From contig NC_087071.1 of assembly GCF_963678635.1 (NCBI RefSeq), forward strand, positions 19,341,613 through 19,405,612: a DNA stretch of 64,000 nucleotides. Direction: 5' to 3'. This document shows positions 46,984 to 60,690 of this stretch, piece by piece. Position numbers and translations under genes: made by a program. Under the pieces are notes generated by a model that saw only the letters and a program-made list of their open reading frames with translations, was not told the DNA's origin and did not search any database. Numbering within the stretch: the stretch's first letter is position 1; each line of letters opens with the position of its first letter. The stretch comes from Symsagittifera roscoffensis. Lineage: Eukaryota > Xenacoelomorpha > Acoela > Convolutidae.

Positions 46984-49517
46984 TGAGTTTTTTTTAAATT
47001 TGAAAGATAGAGCTGCCTTTTTGGGGTTGATAATGCATTTTTCACCTGTAAATGGTACCTGTGAATGCTTTGTTTTTGATTTCAGTTTTTTCTGTGGAAT
47101 CATGTCTTTTTATGTGTCTATCAGTGATGCGGTTTTTCTCGTTACAAGTTTTTGCATTTTTGATCACAGTCTCTGGCTGATGTTATGATTTTGATGTGCT
47201 CATTTTTATTCATTTATTCAATTCTACTGGGGTAGTGGTCGTTGCAATAGTGAATTTGCGCTGGAGTGTTTTGTCTCAATAAAGTTATCACAAATTGGTA
47301 GTTTCCACTAGCTTCTGGTCTTGGCTACTGAAGGTTTCTCCAGTTTTCACATCTTTGAAATACACAGCGACGCTTTTTTGGGTTGTTAATACACTGTGGA
47401 TCTGATGACGGTTCATGGGAGCTCTGCGTTTTGATTTTGGTATTTATGTTTCTGAAATATGTCTTTTCTGAAATATGTTCCATCCTTGATGCGGTTTTTT
47501 GTGGTAATTTTTTTTTCATTTTCAGGACAGTGTGTGACTAGTTAAGAAATTTTATTATGTTCCTTGTTGTTCTATTCATCAATTTTACTAGGTTAGCGAT
47601 CGTTGCAGAGGCGGATTTGCGCTGTGGTGATTTTTTGTCCGAAAAATTTTGTGTCACAAATTGGTAGTTTTCACTAGCATCTGGTCTTGGCTACTGAATG
47701 TTTCTTCAGTTTTGACATCTTTGAAATACACAGCAACGTTTTTTTGGTTTGTTAATGCGTTGTGGTAATGCTGAAGGTTCATCGGAGTACTAAGTTTTTG
47801 ATTTTGACCTTTATGTTTCTGAAATATGTCTTTTTTTGTGTTCATCCTTGATGCGATTTTTTGTGGTACAAATTTTTCATTTTGCAGGACATTGTGTGGC
47901 TAGTATAGTCATCTTGATGTGTTCATTGTTGTTCGATTCATCAAGTCTAATAGATTATTGATCAATGCAGAAGCGAATTTGCGCTGTGGTGATTTTTTTT
48001 CCAAAAATGGTTGTCGTCACAGTGCTGGCAGTCTTTCTTTCTTTTTGGTACTGACTACTAGACATTACTTGATTTTTTTTTAATTTGAAAGACAGAGCTG
48101 CCTTTTTGGGGTTGATAATGCATTTTTAACCTGTAAATGGTACCTGTGAGTGCTTAGTTTTTTGATTTCAGTTTTTTTCTGTGGAATCATGTCTTTTTAT
48201 GTGTCTATCAGTGATGCGGTTTTTCTCGTTACAAGTTTTTCCAATTTTGATCACAGTTTCTGGCTGATATTATCATTTCGATGTGCTCATATTTATTCAT
48301 TTATTCAAAACTACTGGGGTAGTGGTCGTTGCACTAGTGAATTTGCGCTGGAGTGTTTTGTCTCAATAAAGTTATCACAAATTGGTAGTTTCCACTAGCT
48401 TCTGGTCTTGGCTACTGAAGTTTTCTCCAGTTTTCACATCTTTGAAACACACAGCGACTCTTTTTTGGTTTGTTAATGCGCTGTGGATCTGCTGCTAGTT
48501 CATGGGAGCTCTGGGTATCGATTTTGGTATTTATGTTTCTGAAGTATGTCTTTTTTATGTTCATCCTTGATGCGATTTTTTGTGGTACAATGTTTTTTCA
48601 TTTTGAGGAAAGTGTGTGGCTAGTTAAGAAATCTTGATGTGTTCATTTTTGTTCCATTCATCAATTCTACTGGCTTAGCGATCGTTGCAGAAGTGGATTT
48701 GAGCTGTGGTGATTTTCTGTCCGAAAAAAGTTGTCGTTACAAATTGGTAGTTTCCACTAGCTTCTGGTCTTGGCTACTGAATGTTTCTTCAGTTTGAGAT
48801 CTTTGAAATACACAACGACAAATTTTTGGGTGGTTAATTAGTTGTGGGTATGCTGAAGGCTCATAGGAGTACAAATTTTTTGATTTTATTCTTTGTATTT
48901 CTGAAAAGTGTCTTTTTTATGTTCAGCCTTGATGCGATTTTTTGTGGTACAATTTTTTTTTCATTTTTCAGGACAGTGTGTGACTAGTTAAGAAATCTTA
49001 ATATGTTCATTGTTGTTCCATTCATCAATTCTACTGGGTTAGCGATCGTTGCAGAAGCGGATTTGCGCTGTGGTGATTTTTTGTCCGAAAAAAGTTGTCG
49101 TCACAAATTGGTAGTTTCCACTAGCTTCTGGTCTTGGCTACTGAATGTTTCTTCAGTTTTGACATCTTTTAAATACACAGCAACGTTTCTTTGGGTTGTT
49201 AATGCGTTGTGGTAATGCTGAAGGTTCATCGGAGTACTAAATTTTTGATTTTGGTCTTTATGTTTCTGAAATATGTCATTTTTTGTGTTTATCCTTGATG
49301 CGATCTTTTGTGGTACAGTTTTTTCATTTTTAAGGACAGTGTGTGGCTACTATAGTCATCTTGATGTGTTCATTGTTGTTCCATTCATCAAGTCTACTAA
49401 GTTAGTGATCAATGCAGAAGCGAATTTGCGCTGAGGTGATTTTTTGTCCGAAAAAGGTTGTCGTCACAGTGCTGGCAGTCTTTCTTTCTATTTGGTACTG
49501 ACTACTAGACATTACTT
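46984..49517 (+). repeat. 2534-bp HOR, copy 2
   Basis: Anchors are C 47162, A 47525, A 47888, C 48249, A 48607, A 48972 and A 49335, each 2533-2539 bp after its counterpart. All private marks of copy 1 recur: GATGTTATGATTTTGATG, the doubled CTGAAATATGT and the GAGGAAAGTG anchor. Differences are scattered substitutions and T-run lengths. Confidence 0.9.
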
Positions 49518-52196
49518 GAGTTTTTATAAATTTAAAAGACAGAGCTGCCTTTTTGGGGTTGATAATGCGTTTTTTACCTTTTAATGGTACCTGTGAGTGC
49601 TTAGTTTTTGATTTCAGTTTTTGCTGTGGAATCATGTCTTTTTATGTGTCTATCAGTGATACGGTTTTTCTCGTTACAAGTTTTTCCATTTTTGATCACA
49701 GTGTCTGGGTGATATTATCATTTTGATGTGCTCATTTTTATTCATTTATTCAATTCTACTGGGGTAGTGGTCGTTGCACCAGTGAATTTGCGCTGGAGTG
49801 TTTTTGTCTCAATAAAGTTATCACAAATTGGTAGTTTCCACTAGCTTCTGGTCTTGACTACTAAATGTTTCTTCAATTTTGACATCTTTGGAAAAAACGG
49901 CGACGTTTTTTTGGGTTGTTAATGCGTTGTGGCTCATAGGAGTTCTTAGTTTTTGATTTTGGTCTTTGTGTTTCTGAAATATGTCATTTTTTGTGTTTAT
50001 CCTTGATGCGATCTTTTGTGGTACAGTTTTTTCATTTTTCAGGACATCGTGTGGCTAGTTAAGTCAACTTGATGTGTTCATTGTTGTTCCATTCATCAGT
50101 TCTACTGGTTTAGCGATCGTTGCAGAAGTGAATTTGCGCTGTGGTGATTTTTTGTCCGAAAAAATTTGTCGTCACAGTGCTGGCAGTCTTTCTTTCTTTT
50201 TGGTATTGACTGCCAGACATTACTTGAGTTTTCATAAATATAAAAGACAGAGCTGCCTTTTTGGGGTTGATAATGCATTTTTTACCTTTTAATGGTACCT
50301 GTGAGTACTTAGTTTTTGATTTCAGTTTTTTTCTGTGGAATCATGTCTTGTTATGTGTCTATCAGTAATGCGGTTTTTCTCATTACAATTTTTTTTCCAT
50401 TTTTGATCACAGTGTCTGGCTGATATTACCTTTTTGATGTGCTCCTTTTTATTCATTTATTCAATTCTACTAGGGTAGTGGTCATTGCATTAGTGAATTT
50501 GCGCTGGAGTGTTTTTGTCTCAATAAAGTTATCACAAATTGGTAGTTTCCACTAGCTTCTGGTCTTGACTACTAAATGTTTCTTCAATTTTGACATCTTT
50601 GGAAAAAACGGCGACGTTTTTTTGGGTTATTAATGCGTTGTGGCTCATAGGAGTTCTTAGTTTTTGATTTTGGTCTTTGTGTTTCTGAAATATGTCATTT
50701 TTTGTGTTTATCCTTGATGCGATCTTTTGTGGTACAGTTTTTTCATTTTTCAGGACAGTGTATGGCTAGTATAGTCATCTTGATGTGTTCATTGTTGTTC
50801 CATTCATCAAGTCTACTAGGTTAGTGATCAATGCAGAAGTGAATTTGCGCTGAGATGATTTTTTGTCCAAAAAAGGTTGTCGTCACAGTGCTGGCAGTCT
50901 TTCTTTCTTTTTGGTACTGACTACTAGACATTACTTGAGTTTTTATAAATTTAAAAGACAGAGCTGCCTTTATGGGGTTGATAATGCATTTTTTACCTTT
51001 TAATGGTACCTGTGAGTGCTTAGTTTTTGATTTCAGTTTTTTCTGTTGAATCATGTCTTTTTATGTGTCTATCAGTGATGCGGTTTTTCTCGTTACAAGT
51101 TTTTCCATTTTTGATCACAGTGTCTGGCTGATATTATCATTTTGATGTGCTCATTTTTATTCATTTATTCATATCTACTGGGGTAGTGGTCGTTGCACCA
51201 GTGAATTTGCGCTGGAGTGTTTTTGTCTCAATAAAGTTATCACAAATTGGTAGTTTCCACTAGCTTCTGGTCTTGGCTACTGAATGTTTCTTCAGTTTTG
51301 ATATCTTTGAAATACACAGCGACGTTTTTTTTGGGTTGTTAATACGTTGTCGTAATGCTGCAGGTTTATCGGAGTACTATGTTTTTGATTTTGGACTTTA
51401 TGTTTCTGAAATATGTCTTTATTGTGTTCATCCTTGATGCGATTTTTTCTGGTACAAATTTTTCATTTTTCAGGACAGTGCGTGGCTAGTATAGCCATCT
51501 TGTTATGTTCATTGTTGTTCCATTCATCAAGTCTATTAATCTAGCGGTAAATGCAGAAGCTAATTTCCGCTGTGGTGATTTTTTGTCCGAAAAAAATTGT
51601 CACAGTGCTGGCAGTCTTTCTTTCTTTTTGGCATTGACTACCAGACATTACTTGAGTTTTCATAAATTTGAAAGACAGAGCTGCCTTTTAGGGGTTGATA
51701 ATGCATATCTTACTTGTTAATGGTACCTGTGTTTGCTTAGTTTTTGATTTCATTTTTTTTTGGAATCATGTCTTTTTATGTGTCTATCATTGATGCGGTT
51801 TTTCTCATTACAAGTTTTTCCGTTTTTGATCACAGTGTCTGGCTGATATTATTGTTTTGATGTGCTCATTTTTATTCATTTGTTCATTTCTAATGGGGAA
51901 GTGGTCGTTGCAGAAGCGGATTTGCGCTGTGGTGATTTTTTTGTCCGAAAAAAGTTGTCGTCACAAATTGGTAGTTTCCACTAGCTTCTGGTCTTGGCTA
52001 CTGAAGGTTTCTTCCATTTTGACATCTTTGAAATACACAGCGACGTTTTTTTTGGGCTGTTAAAGCGTTGTGGGTATGCTGACGGTTCATGAAATTTCTA
52101 AGTTTTTGATTTTGGTCTTTGGTTTTCTGAAATTTGTCATTTTTTGTGTTTATCCTTGATGCGATCTTTTGTGGTACAAATTTTTTCATTTTCCAG
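49518..52196 (+). repeat. A-C dimers, ~710 bp
   Basis: C anchors 49693, 50405, 51113 and 51828 alternate with A anchors 50043, 50754 and 51474. The A bodies near 49850 and 50570 share a private shortened form (CTTTGGAAAAAACGGCGACG, then GTTGTGGCTCATAGGAG with the usual middle missing), which marks a duplication of about 711 bp. Confidence 0.86.
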
Positions 52197-55055
52197 GACA
52201 GTGAGTGGCTCGTTAAGAAATCTTAATATGTTCATTGTTGTTCCATTCATCAATTCTACTGGGTTTGCGATTGTTGCAGAAACGGATTTGCGCTCTGGTG
52301 TTTTTTTTGTCCGAAAAAAGTTGTCGTCTTAAATTGGTAGTTTCCACTAGCTTCTGGTCTTGGCTACTGAAGGTTTCTTCAATTTTGACATCTTTGAAAT
52401 ACACAGCGACGTTTTTTTTTGGCTGTTAAAGCGTTGTGGGTATGCTGACAGTTCATGGCATTTCTAAGTTTTTGATTTTGGTTCTTGTTTTTCTAAAATA
52501 TGTCATTTTTTGTGTTTATTCTTGATGCGATCTTTTGTGGTACAATTTTTTTTTCATTTTTCAGGACATTGTGTAGCTAGTTAAGTCATCTTGATGTGTT
52601 CATTGTTGTCAATTCATCAAATCTACTGGATTAGCGATAATTGTAGAAGCGGATTTGCGCTGTGGCGATTTTTTTTTCCGAAAAAAGTTGTCGTCACAAA
52701 TCGGTAGTTTCAACTAGCTTCTGGTCTTGGCTACTGAATGTTTCTTCAGTTTTGACATCTTTGAAATGAATTACACAGCGACAATTTCTTGGGTTGTTAT
52801 TGTATTGTGGGTATTCTGATAGTTCATGGGAGCTCTAAGTTTTTGATTTTGGTCTTTTTGTTTCTGAAATATGACATTTTTTGTGTTTAACCTTGATGCG
52901 GTCTTTTGTGTTTATCCTTGATGCGATCTTTTGTGGTACAGTTTTTTCATTTTCCAGGACATTGTGTGGCTAGTTAAGTCATCTTGATGTTTTCATTGTT
53001 GTTCCATTTATCAGTTCTACAGAGTTAGCGATCGTTGCAAAAGCGAATTTGCGCTGTGGTGATTTTTTGTTCAAAAAAAGTTGTCGTCACAGTGCTGGCA
53101 GTCTTTCTTTCTTTTTGGTAATGACCACCAGGCATTACTTGAGTTTTCATAAATTTGAAAGTCAGAGCTGCCTTTTAGGGGTTGATAATGCATAGTTTAC
53201 TTGTTAATAGTACCTGTGAGTGCTTAGTTATTGATTTCAGTTTTTTCTGTGGAATCATGTCTTTTTATGTGTTTATCAGTGATGCGGTTTTTCTCATTAC
53301 AAGTTTTTCCATTTTTGATCACAGTGTCTGGCTGATATTATTGTTTTTATGTGCTCATTTTTTTTCATTTATTCAATTCTACTGGGGTAGTGGTCGTTGC
53401 AGAAGCGGATTTGCGCTGTGGTGATTTTTTGTCCGAAAAATGTTATCGTCACAAATTGGTAGTTTCCACTAGCTTTTGGTCTTAGCAAATGAATGTTTCT
53501 TCAATTTTGACATCTTTAAAACACACAGCGACGTTTTTTTTGGGTTGTTAATGCGTTGTGGGTATGCTGACGCTTCATGGGAGCTCTAAGTTTTTGATTT
53601 TGGTCTTTGCTTTTCTGAAATATGTCGTTTTTTGTGTTTATCCTTGATGCGATCTTTTGTGGTAAAATTTTTCTCAATTTTCCGGACATTTTGTGGCTAG
53701 TGAAGTTATCTTGATGTGTTCATTGTTTTTCCTTACATCAAATCTACTAGGTTAGCGATCGTTGCAGAAGCTGCCTTTTTCTGTGGAATCATGTCTTTTT
53801 ATGTGTCTATCAGTGATGCGGTTTTTCTCATTACAAGTTTTTCCATTTTTGATCACATTGTCTGGCTGATATTAGTGTTTTGATGTGCTCATTTTTTTTT
53901 CATTCATTCAAATATACTGGGTTAGTGGTAGTTGCAGAAGCCGTTTTTCGCTGTGGTGATTTTTTGTCCGAAAAAAATTGTCGTCACAAATTGGTAGTTT
54001 CCACTAGCTTTTGATCTTGGCTACTGAATGTTTCTTCATTTTTGACATCTTTGAAATACACAGCAACAATTTTTTTTGAGTTGCTAATGCGTTGTGGGTA
54101 AGCTGACCGTTCATGGGAGTTGTATGTTTTTGATTTTGGTCTTTGTTTTCTGAAATATGTCTTTTTTTGTGTTCATCCTTGATGCGATTTTTGTGGTACA
54201 TTTTTTTCATTTTTCAGGACAGTGTGTGGCTAGTATAGTCATCTTGATCTGTTCATTGTTGATTCATTCATCAAGTCTACTAAGTTAGCGATCAATGCAG
54301 AAGCGAATTTGCGCTGTGGTGATTTTTTGTCCGAAAAAAGATGTAGTCACAGTGCTGGCAGTCTTTCTTTCTTTCAGGTATTGACTACTTGAGTTTTCAT
54401 AAATTAGAAAGACAGAGCTGCCTTTTAGGGGTTGATAATGCATAGTTTACTTGTTAATGGTACCTCTGAGTGCTTAGTTTTTGATTTCAGTTTTTTCTGT
54501 GGAATCATGTCTTTTTATGTGTCTATCAATGATGCGGATTTTCTCAATACAAGTTTTTCCATATTTGATCACAGTGTCTGACTGACATTATTGTTTCGAT
54601 GTGCTCATTTTTATTCAATTTTTCAATTATACTGGGGAAATGATCGTTGCAGAAGCGGATTTGCGCTGTGGTGATTTTTTGCCGAAAAAAGTTATCGTCA
54701 CAAATTAGTAGTTTCCACTAGCTTTGGTCTTGGCTACTGAATGTTTCTTCAATTTTGACATTTTTGAAATTCAGGGCGACGTTTTTTTTTGGGTTGCTAA
54801 TGCGTTGTGGGTATGCTGATGGTTCAAGGGATTTCTATGTTTTTGATTTTGGTCTTTGTTTTTCTGAAAGATGTCATTTTTTGTGTTTATCCTTGATGCG
54901 ATCTTTTGTGGTAATTTTTTTTCATTTTTCAGGACATTTTGTGGCTAGTTGAGTCATCATGTTGTGTTCATTGTTGTTCGTTTCATCAAATCTACTAAGT
55001 TAGCGATCGTTGCAGAAGCGGATTTGCGCTGTGAAGATTTTTTATTCGAAAAAAG
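52197..55055 (+). repeat. Mixed A and C units with deletions
   Basis: A anchors are at 52197, 52565, 52958, 53684, 54218 and 54933; C anchors are at 53317, 53851 and 54567. Near 53770 an A head (GCAGAAG) is fused to the last part of a C body (CTGCCTTTTTCTGTGG), so the unit spans only 167 bp between anchors 53684 and 53851. Confidence 0.85.
52882..52931 (+). repeat. 25-bp tandem duplication inside an A unit
   Basis: TGTGTTTANCCTTGATGCG plus NTCTTT occurs twice in a row (52882-52906 and 52907-52931) with two differences. It explains the long spacing between anchors 52565 and 52958. Confidence 0.85.
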
Positions 55056-56141
55056 TTGTCGTCACAAATTGGTAGTTTTCACTAGCTTCTGTTCTTGGCT
55101 ACTGAATATTTCTTCAATTTTGACATCTTTGAAATACACAGCGACGTATTTTTGGGTCTTTAATGCTTTATGGGTGGTATGCTTACAGTTCATGGGAGCT
55201 CTAAGTTTTTGATTTTGGTCTTTGTTTTTCTGAAAAATGTCATTTTTTTTGTTTATCCTTGATGCGATCTTTTGTGGTACAATTTTTTTCAATTTTCAGG
55301 ACATTGTGTAGCTAGTTTAGTCATCTTGATGTTTTCATTGTTGTTCCATTCATCAGTTCTACTGGTTTAGCGATCGTTGCAGAAGCGAATTTGCGCTGTG
55401 GTGACTTTTTGTCCGAAAAATTTGTCGTCACAGTACTGGCAGTTTTTCTTTCCTTTTGGTCTTGACTACCAGACATTCCTTGTTTTCATAAATTTGAAAG
55501 TTAGAGCTGCCTTCTCGAGTTTGATAATGTTTTTTTTCACTTGTTGATGTTACCTGGGAGTGCTTATTATTTGATATCAGTTTTTTTTTGTGGAATCATG
55601 TCTCTTTATGTGTCTATCAGTGATGCGGTTTTTCTCGTTACAAGTTTTTCCAATTTTGATCAAAGTGTCTGGCTGATATTTTTGTTTTGATGTATTTATT
55701 TTTATTCATTTAATCATTTCTACTGATGTAGTGGTCGCACCAGCGAATTTGCGCTGTAGTGTTTTTGTCTCAATAAAATTGTCACAAATTGGTAGTTTCC
55801 ATTAGCTTCTGGTCTTGGCTCCTGAAGGTTTGTTCAGTTTTGACATCTTTGAAATACACAGCGACGTTTTTTTTGGGTTGTGAATGCGTTGTGATAATGC
55901 TGGAGGTTCATCGGAGTACTAAGTTTTTGATTTTGGACTTTAGTTCCTGAAATAGGTCGTTTTTTGTGTTCATCCTTGATGCGATTTTTTGTGGTACAAT
56001 TTTTTTTCATTTTTCAGGACAGTGTGTGGCTAGTTAAGAAATCTTGATGTGTTCATTGTTGTTCCATTCATCAATTCTACTGGATTAGCGATCGTTGCAG
56101 AAGAGGATTTTTGCTGTGGTGGTTTTAATGTCCGAAAAAGT
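55056..56141 (+). repeat. 1086-bp duplication, copy 1
   Basis: Anchors are A 55300, C 55658 and A 56018, one A-A-C trimer. Private marks include GTATTTTTGGGTCTTTAATG, CTTCTCGAGTTTGATAATG and GATGTAGTGGTCGCACCAGC. The boundary lies at the TTGTCGTCACAAATTGG word near 55060. Confidence 0.92.
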
Positions 56142-57227
56142 TTGTCGTCACAAATTGGTAGTTTTCACTAGCTTCTGTTCTTGGCTACTGAATATTTCTT
56201 CAATTTTGACATCTTTGAAATACACAGCGACGTATTTTTGGGTCTTTAATGCTTTATGGGTGGTATGCTTACAGTTCATGGGAGCTCTAAGTTTTTGATT
56301 TTGGTCTTTGTTTTTCTGAAAAATGTCATTTTTTTTGTTTATCCTTGATGCGATCTTTTGTGGTACAATTTTTTTCAATTTTCAGGACATTGTGTAGCTA
56401 GTTTAGTCATCTTGATGTTTTCATTGTTGTTCCATTCATCAGTTCTACTGGTTTAGCGATCGTTGCAGAAGCGAATTTGCGCTGTGGTGACTTTTTGTCC
56501 GAAAAATTTGTCGTCACAGTACTGGCAGTTTTTCTTTCCTTTTGGTCTTGACTACCAGACATTCCTTGTTTTCATAAATTTGAAAGTTAGAGCTGCCTTC
56601 TCGAGTTTGATAATGTTTTTTTTCACTTGTTGATGTTACCTGGGAGTGCTTATTATTTGATATCAGTTTTTTTTTGTGGAATCATGTCTCTTTATGTGTC
56701 TATCAGTGATGCGGTTTTTCTCGTTACAAGTTTTTCCAATTTTGATCAAAGTGTCTGGCTGATATTTTTGTTTTGATGTATTTATTTTTATTCATTTAAT
56801 CATTTCTACTGATGTAGTGGTCGCACCAGCGAATTTGCGCTGTAGTGTTTTTGTCTCAATAAAATTGTCACAAATTGGTAGTTTCCATTAGCTTCTGGTC
56901 TTGGCTCCTGAAGGTTTGTTCAGTTTTGACATCTTTGAAATACACAGCGACGTTTTTTTTGGGTTGTGAATGCGTTGTGATAATGCTGGAGGTTCATCGG
57001 AGTACTAAGTTTTTGATTTTGGACTTTAGTTCCTGAAATAGGTCGTTTTTTGTGTTCATCCTTGATGCGATTTTTTGTGGTACAATTTTTTTTCATTTTT
57101 CAGGACAGTGTGTGGCTAGTTAAGAAATCTTGATGTGTTCATTGTTGTTCCATTCATCAATTCTACTGGATTAGCGATCGTTGCAGAAGAGGATTTTTGC
57201 TGTGGTGGTTTTAATGTCCGAAAAAGT
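56142..57227 (+). repeat. 1086-bp duplication, copy 2
   Basis: Anchors 56386, 56744 and 57104 are exactly 1086 bp after 55300, 55658 and 56018. Line-by-line comparison by eye showed no difference from copy 1, and the predicted minus-strand open frames at 55062-55292 and 56148-56378 are identical. It is the youngest-looking duplication in the window. An assembly artefact is the main alternative. Confidence 0.92.
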
Positions 57228-60200
57228 TTGTCGTCACAAATTGGTAGTTTCCACTAGCTTCTGGTCTTGGCTACTGACTGTTTCTTCAGTTTTGACATCT
57301 CTGAAATACACAGCGACGCTTTTTTGGGTTTTCAATGCGTTGTGGGTATTCTGAAGGTTCATGGAATTTCTGGGTTTCGGCTTTGGTTTTTATGTTACTG
57401 AAATCTGTCTTTTTTGTGTTCATCCTTGATGCAATTTTTTTGTGGCAAAAGGACATACAAGTTTTTTCCTTTCCAGGACAGTGTTTGGCTAGTTAAGAAA
57501 TCTTGATGTGTTCATTGTTTTTCCATTCTTCATTTCTACTAAGTTAGTGATCAATGCAGAAATGAATTTGCGCTGAAGTGATTTTTTGTCCGAAAAAAAT
57601 TGTCGTCACAGTGCTGGCAGTCTTTCTTTCTTTTTGGTTTTGACTACCAGACATTACTTGAGGTTTCATAAATTTGAAAGACAGCTGCCTTTTTGGGGTT
57701 GATAATGCATTGTTTGCTTGTTAATGGTACCTGTGAGTGCTTAGTTTTTGATTTCAGTTTTTTTCTGTGGAATCATGTCTTTTTATGTGTCTATCAGTGA
57801 TGCGGTTTTTCTCGTTACAATTTTTTCCATTTTTGATCAGTGTCTGGTTGATATTATTGTTTTGATCTGCTCATTTTTTTAACCTTTATTCAATTCTACT
57901 GGGGTAGTGGTCGTTACAGAAGCGGATTTGCGCTGTGATGATTTTTTGACCGAAAAAAAAAGGTTTTTTTTTGGGGTTGTTATTGCGTTGTGGGTATGCT
58001 GACAATTCATGGGAGCTTAAGTTTTTGATTTTGGTCTTCGTTTTTCTGAAATACGTCATTTTTTGTGTTTATCCTTGATGCGATCTTTTGTGGTACAATT
58101 TTTTAATTTTTCAGGACATTGTGTGGCTAGTTAAGTCATCTTGATGAGTTCATTGTTGTTCCATTGATCAATTCTACTAGGCTAGCGATCGTTGCAGAAG
58201 CGGATTTGCGCTGTGGTGATTTTTGTCCGAAAAAAGTTGTCGTCACAAATTGGTAGTTTTCACTAGCTTCTGTTCTTGGCTACTGAATGTTTCTTCAATT
58301 TTGACATCTTTGAAAAACACGGCGACGTTTTTTGGTTGTTAATGCTTTGTGGGTGTTATGCTGACAATTCAGTTTTTCCATTTTTGATCAGTGTCTGGCT
58401 GACATAATTGTTTTGATGAGCTCATTTTTATTCATTTATTCAATTATACTGGGGTAGTGGTCGTTGCAGAAGCGGATTTGCGCTGTGGTGATTTTTGTTC
58501 GAAAAAGTTGTCGTCACAAATTGGTAGTTTCCACGAGCTTTTAGTCTTGGCTACTGATTGTTTCTTCAATTTTGACATCTTTGAAATACACAGCGACGGT
58601 GTTTTTGGGGTGTTAATGTGTTGTGGGCATGCTGACAATTCATGGGAGTTCTAGGTTTTTGATTTTGTTCTTTGTTTTTCTGAAATACGTCATTTTTTGT
58701 GTTTATCCTTGATGCGATCTTTTGTGGTACAATTTTTTTTTCATTTTTCAGGACACTGTGTGGCTAGTTAAGTCATCTTGATGTGTTCATTGTTGCTCCA
58801 TTCATCAATTCTACTGGGTTAGCGATCGTTGCAGGAGCGGATCTGCGCTGTGATGATTTTTTGTCCGAAAAAATTTGTCATCAAAATTGGTAGTTTTCAC
58901 TAGCGTCTGTTCTTGGCTACTGAATGTTTCTTCAATTTTGACGTCTTTGAAATACACAGCGACGTTTTTGGTTGTTAATGCTTTGTGGGTGGTATGTTGA
59001 CAATTCATGGGAGCTCTAAGATTTTGATTTTGATCTTTGTTTTTTTTTTTGAAAAATGTCATTTTTTGTGTTTATCCTTGATGCGATCTTTTGTGGTACA
59101 ATTTTTTTCAATTTTCAGGACATTGTGTAGATAGTTTAGTCATCTTGATGTTTTCATTGTTGTTCCATTCATCAGTTCTACTGGTTTAGCGATCGTTGCA
59201 GAAGCGAATTTGCGCTGTGGTGACTTTTTGTCCGAAAAATTTGTCGTCACAGTACTGGCAGTTTTTCTTTCCTTTTGGTCTTGACTACCAGACATTCCTT
59301 GTTTTCATAAATTTGAAAGTTAGAGCTGCTTTTTTGGGATTGATAATGTTTTTTTTTCACTTGCTGATGTTACCTGGGAATGCTTGTTTTTTGATATCAG
59401 GTTTTTTCTGTGGAATCATGTCTCTTTATAAGTCTATCAAGTGATGCGGTTTTTCTCGTTACAAGTTTTTCCATTTTTGATCACAGTGTCTGGCTGATAT
59501 TATTGTTTTGATGTGCTCATTTTTGTTCATTTATTCAACTTTATTGAGGTAGTGGTTGTTGCACCAGCAAATTTGCGCTGGAGTGTTTTTGTCTCAATAA
59601 AATTGTCACAAATTGGTAGTATTTCCACTAGCTTCTGGTCTTGGCTACTGAATGTTTGTTCAGTTTTGACATCTTTGAAATACACAGCAACTTTTTTGTG
59701 GGTTTTTAAGTCGTTGTGATAATGCTGAAGGTTCATCGGAGTACTAAGTTTCTGATTTTAGACTTTAGTTTCTGAAATATGTAGCTTTTTGTGTTCAACC
59801 TGGGTGTAGCTTTTTGTGTGAGCTGTGGTAATTTGTTGTCCGAAAAAAGTTGTCGTCACAAATTGGTAGTTTCCACGAGCTTCTGGTCTTGGCTACTGAA
59901 TGTTTCTTCAGTTTTGACATCTTTGATATACACAGCGACGCATTTTTGGGATGTTAATGCGTTTTGTATTTGCTGACGGCTCATTGGATTTCTGGGTTTT
60001 GATTTTGGTTTTTATGTTTCTGAAAAATATATAATTCGTGATGCGATTTTTTGTGGTACAAATTTTTCAATTTTTAGGACAGTGTGTGGCTAGTATAGTC
60101 ATCTTGATGTGTTCATTGTTGTTCCATTCATCAAGTCCACTAAGTTAGCGATGCAGAAGCAAATTTGAGCTGTGGTGATTTTTTGTCCGAAAAAAGTTGT

Positions 60201-60690
60201 CGTCACATTGCTGGCAGTCTTTCTTTCTTTTTGGCATTGACTACCAGACATTACTTGAGTTTCATAAATTTGAAAGACAGAGCTGCCTTTTTGGGCTTGA
60301 TAATGCGTTTTTACTTGTTAATGGTACCTGTGAAAGCTTAGTTTTTGATTTCAGTTTTTTTTTGTGGAATCATGTCTTTTTATGTGTCTATCATTGATGC
60401 GGTTTTTCTCGTTATAAGTTTTTCCATTTTTGATCCGTGTCTGGCTGATATAATTGTTTTGATGAGCTCATTTTTATTCATTTATTCAATTATACTGGTG
60501 TAGTGGTCGTTGCAGAAGCGGATTTGCGCTGTAGTGATTTTTGTCCGAAAAAGTTGTCGTCACAAAATGGTAGTTTCCACTAGCTTCTGGTCATGGCTAC
60601 TGAATGTTTCTTCAATTTTGACATCTTTGAAATACACAGCGACGTTTTTTTAGGGTTGTTAATGCGTTGTGGGTTTGCTGATGGTTCATG
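57228..60690 (+). repeat. A and C units with several deletion fusions
   Basis: A anchors are at 57477, 58114, 58752, 59119 and 60078; C-type anchors are at 57835, 58386, 59479 and 60432. Odd points: a small insertion GGCAAAAGGACATACAAG near 57445; a deletion fusing TTGACCGAAAAAA to GGTTTTTTTTTGGGG near 57960; an A/C fusion near 58370 (CTGACAATTCAGTTTTTCC); and a fusion near 59800-59825 where a C/A body runs into GAGCTGTGGTAATTTG without an anchor. Confidence 0.84.
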
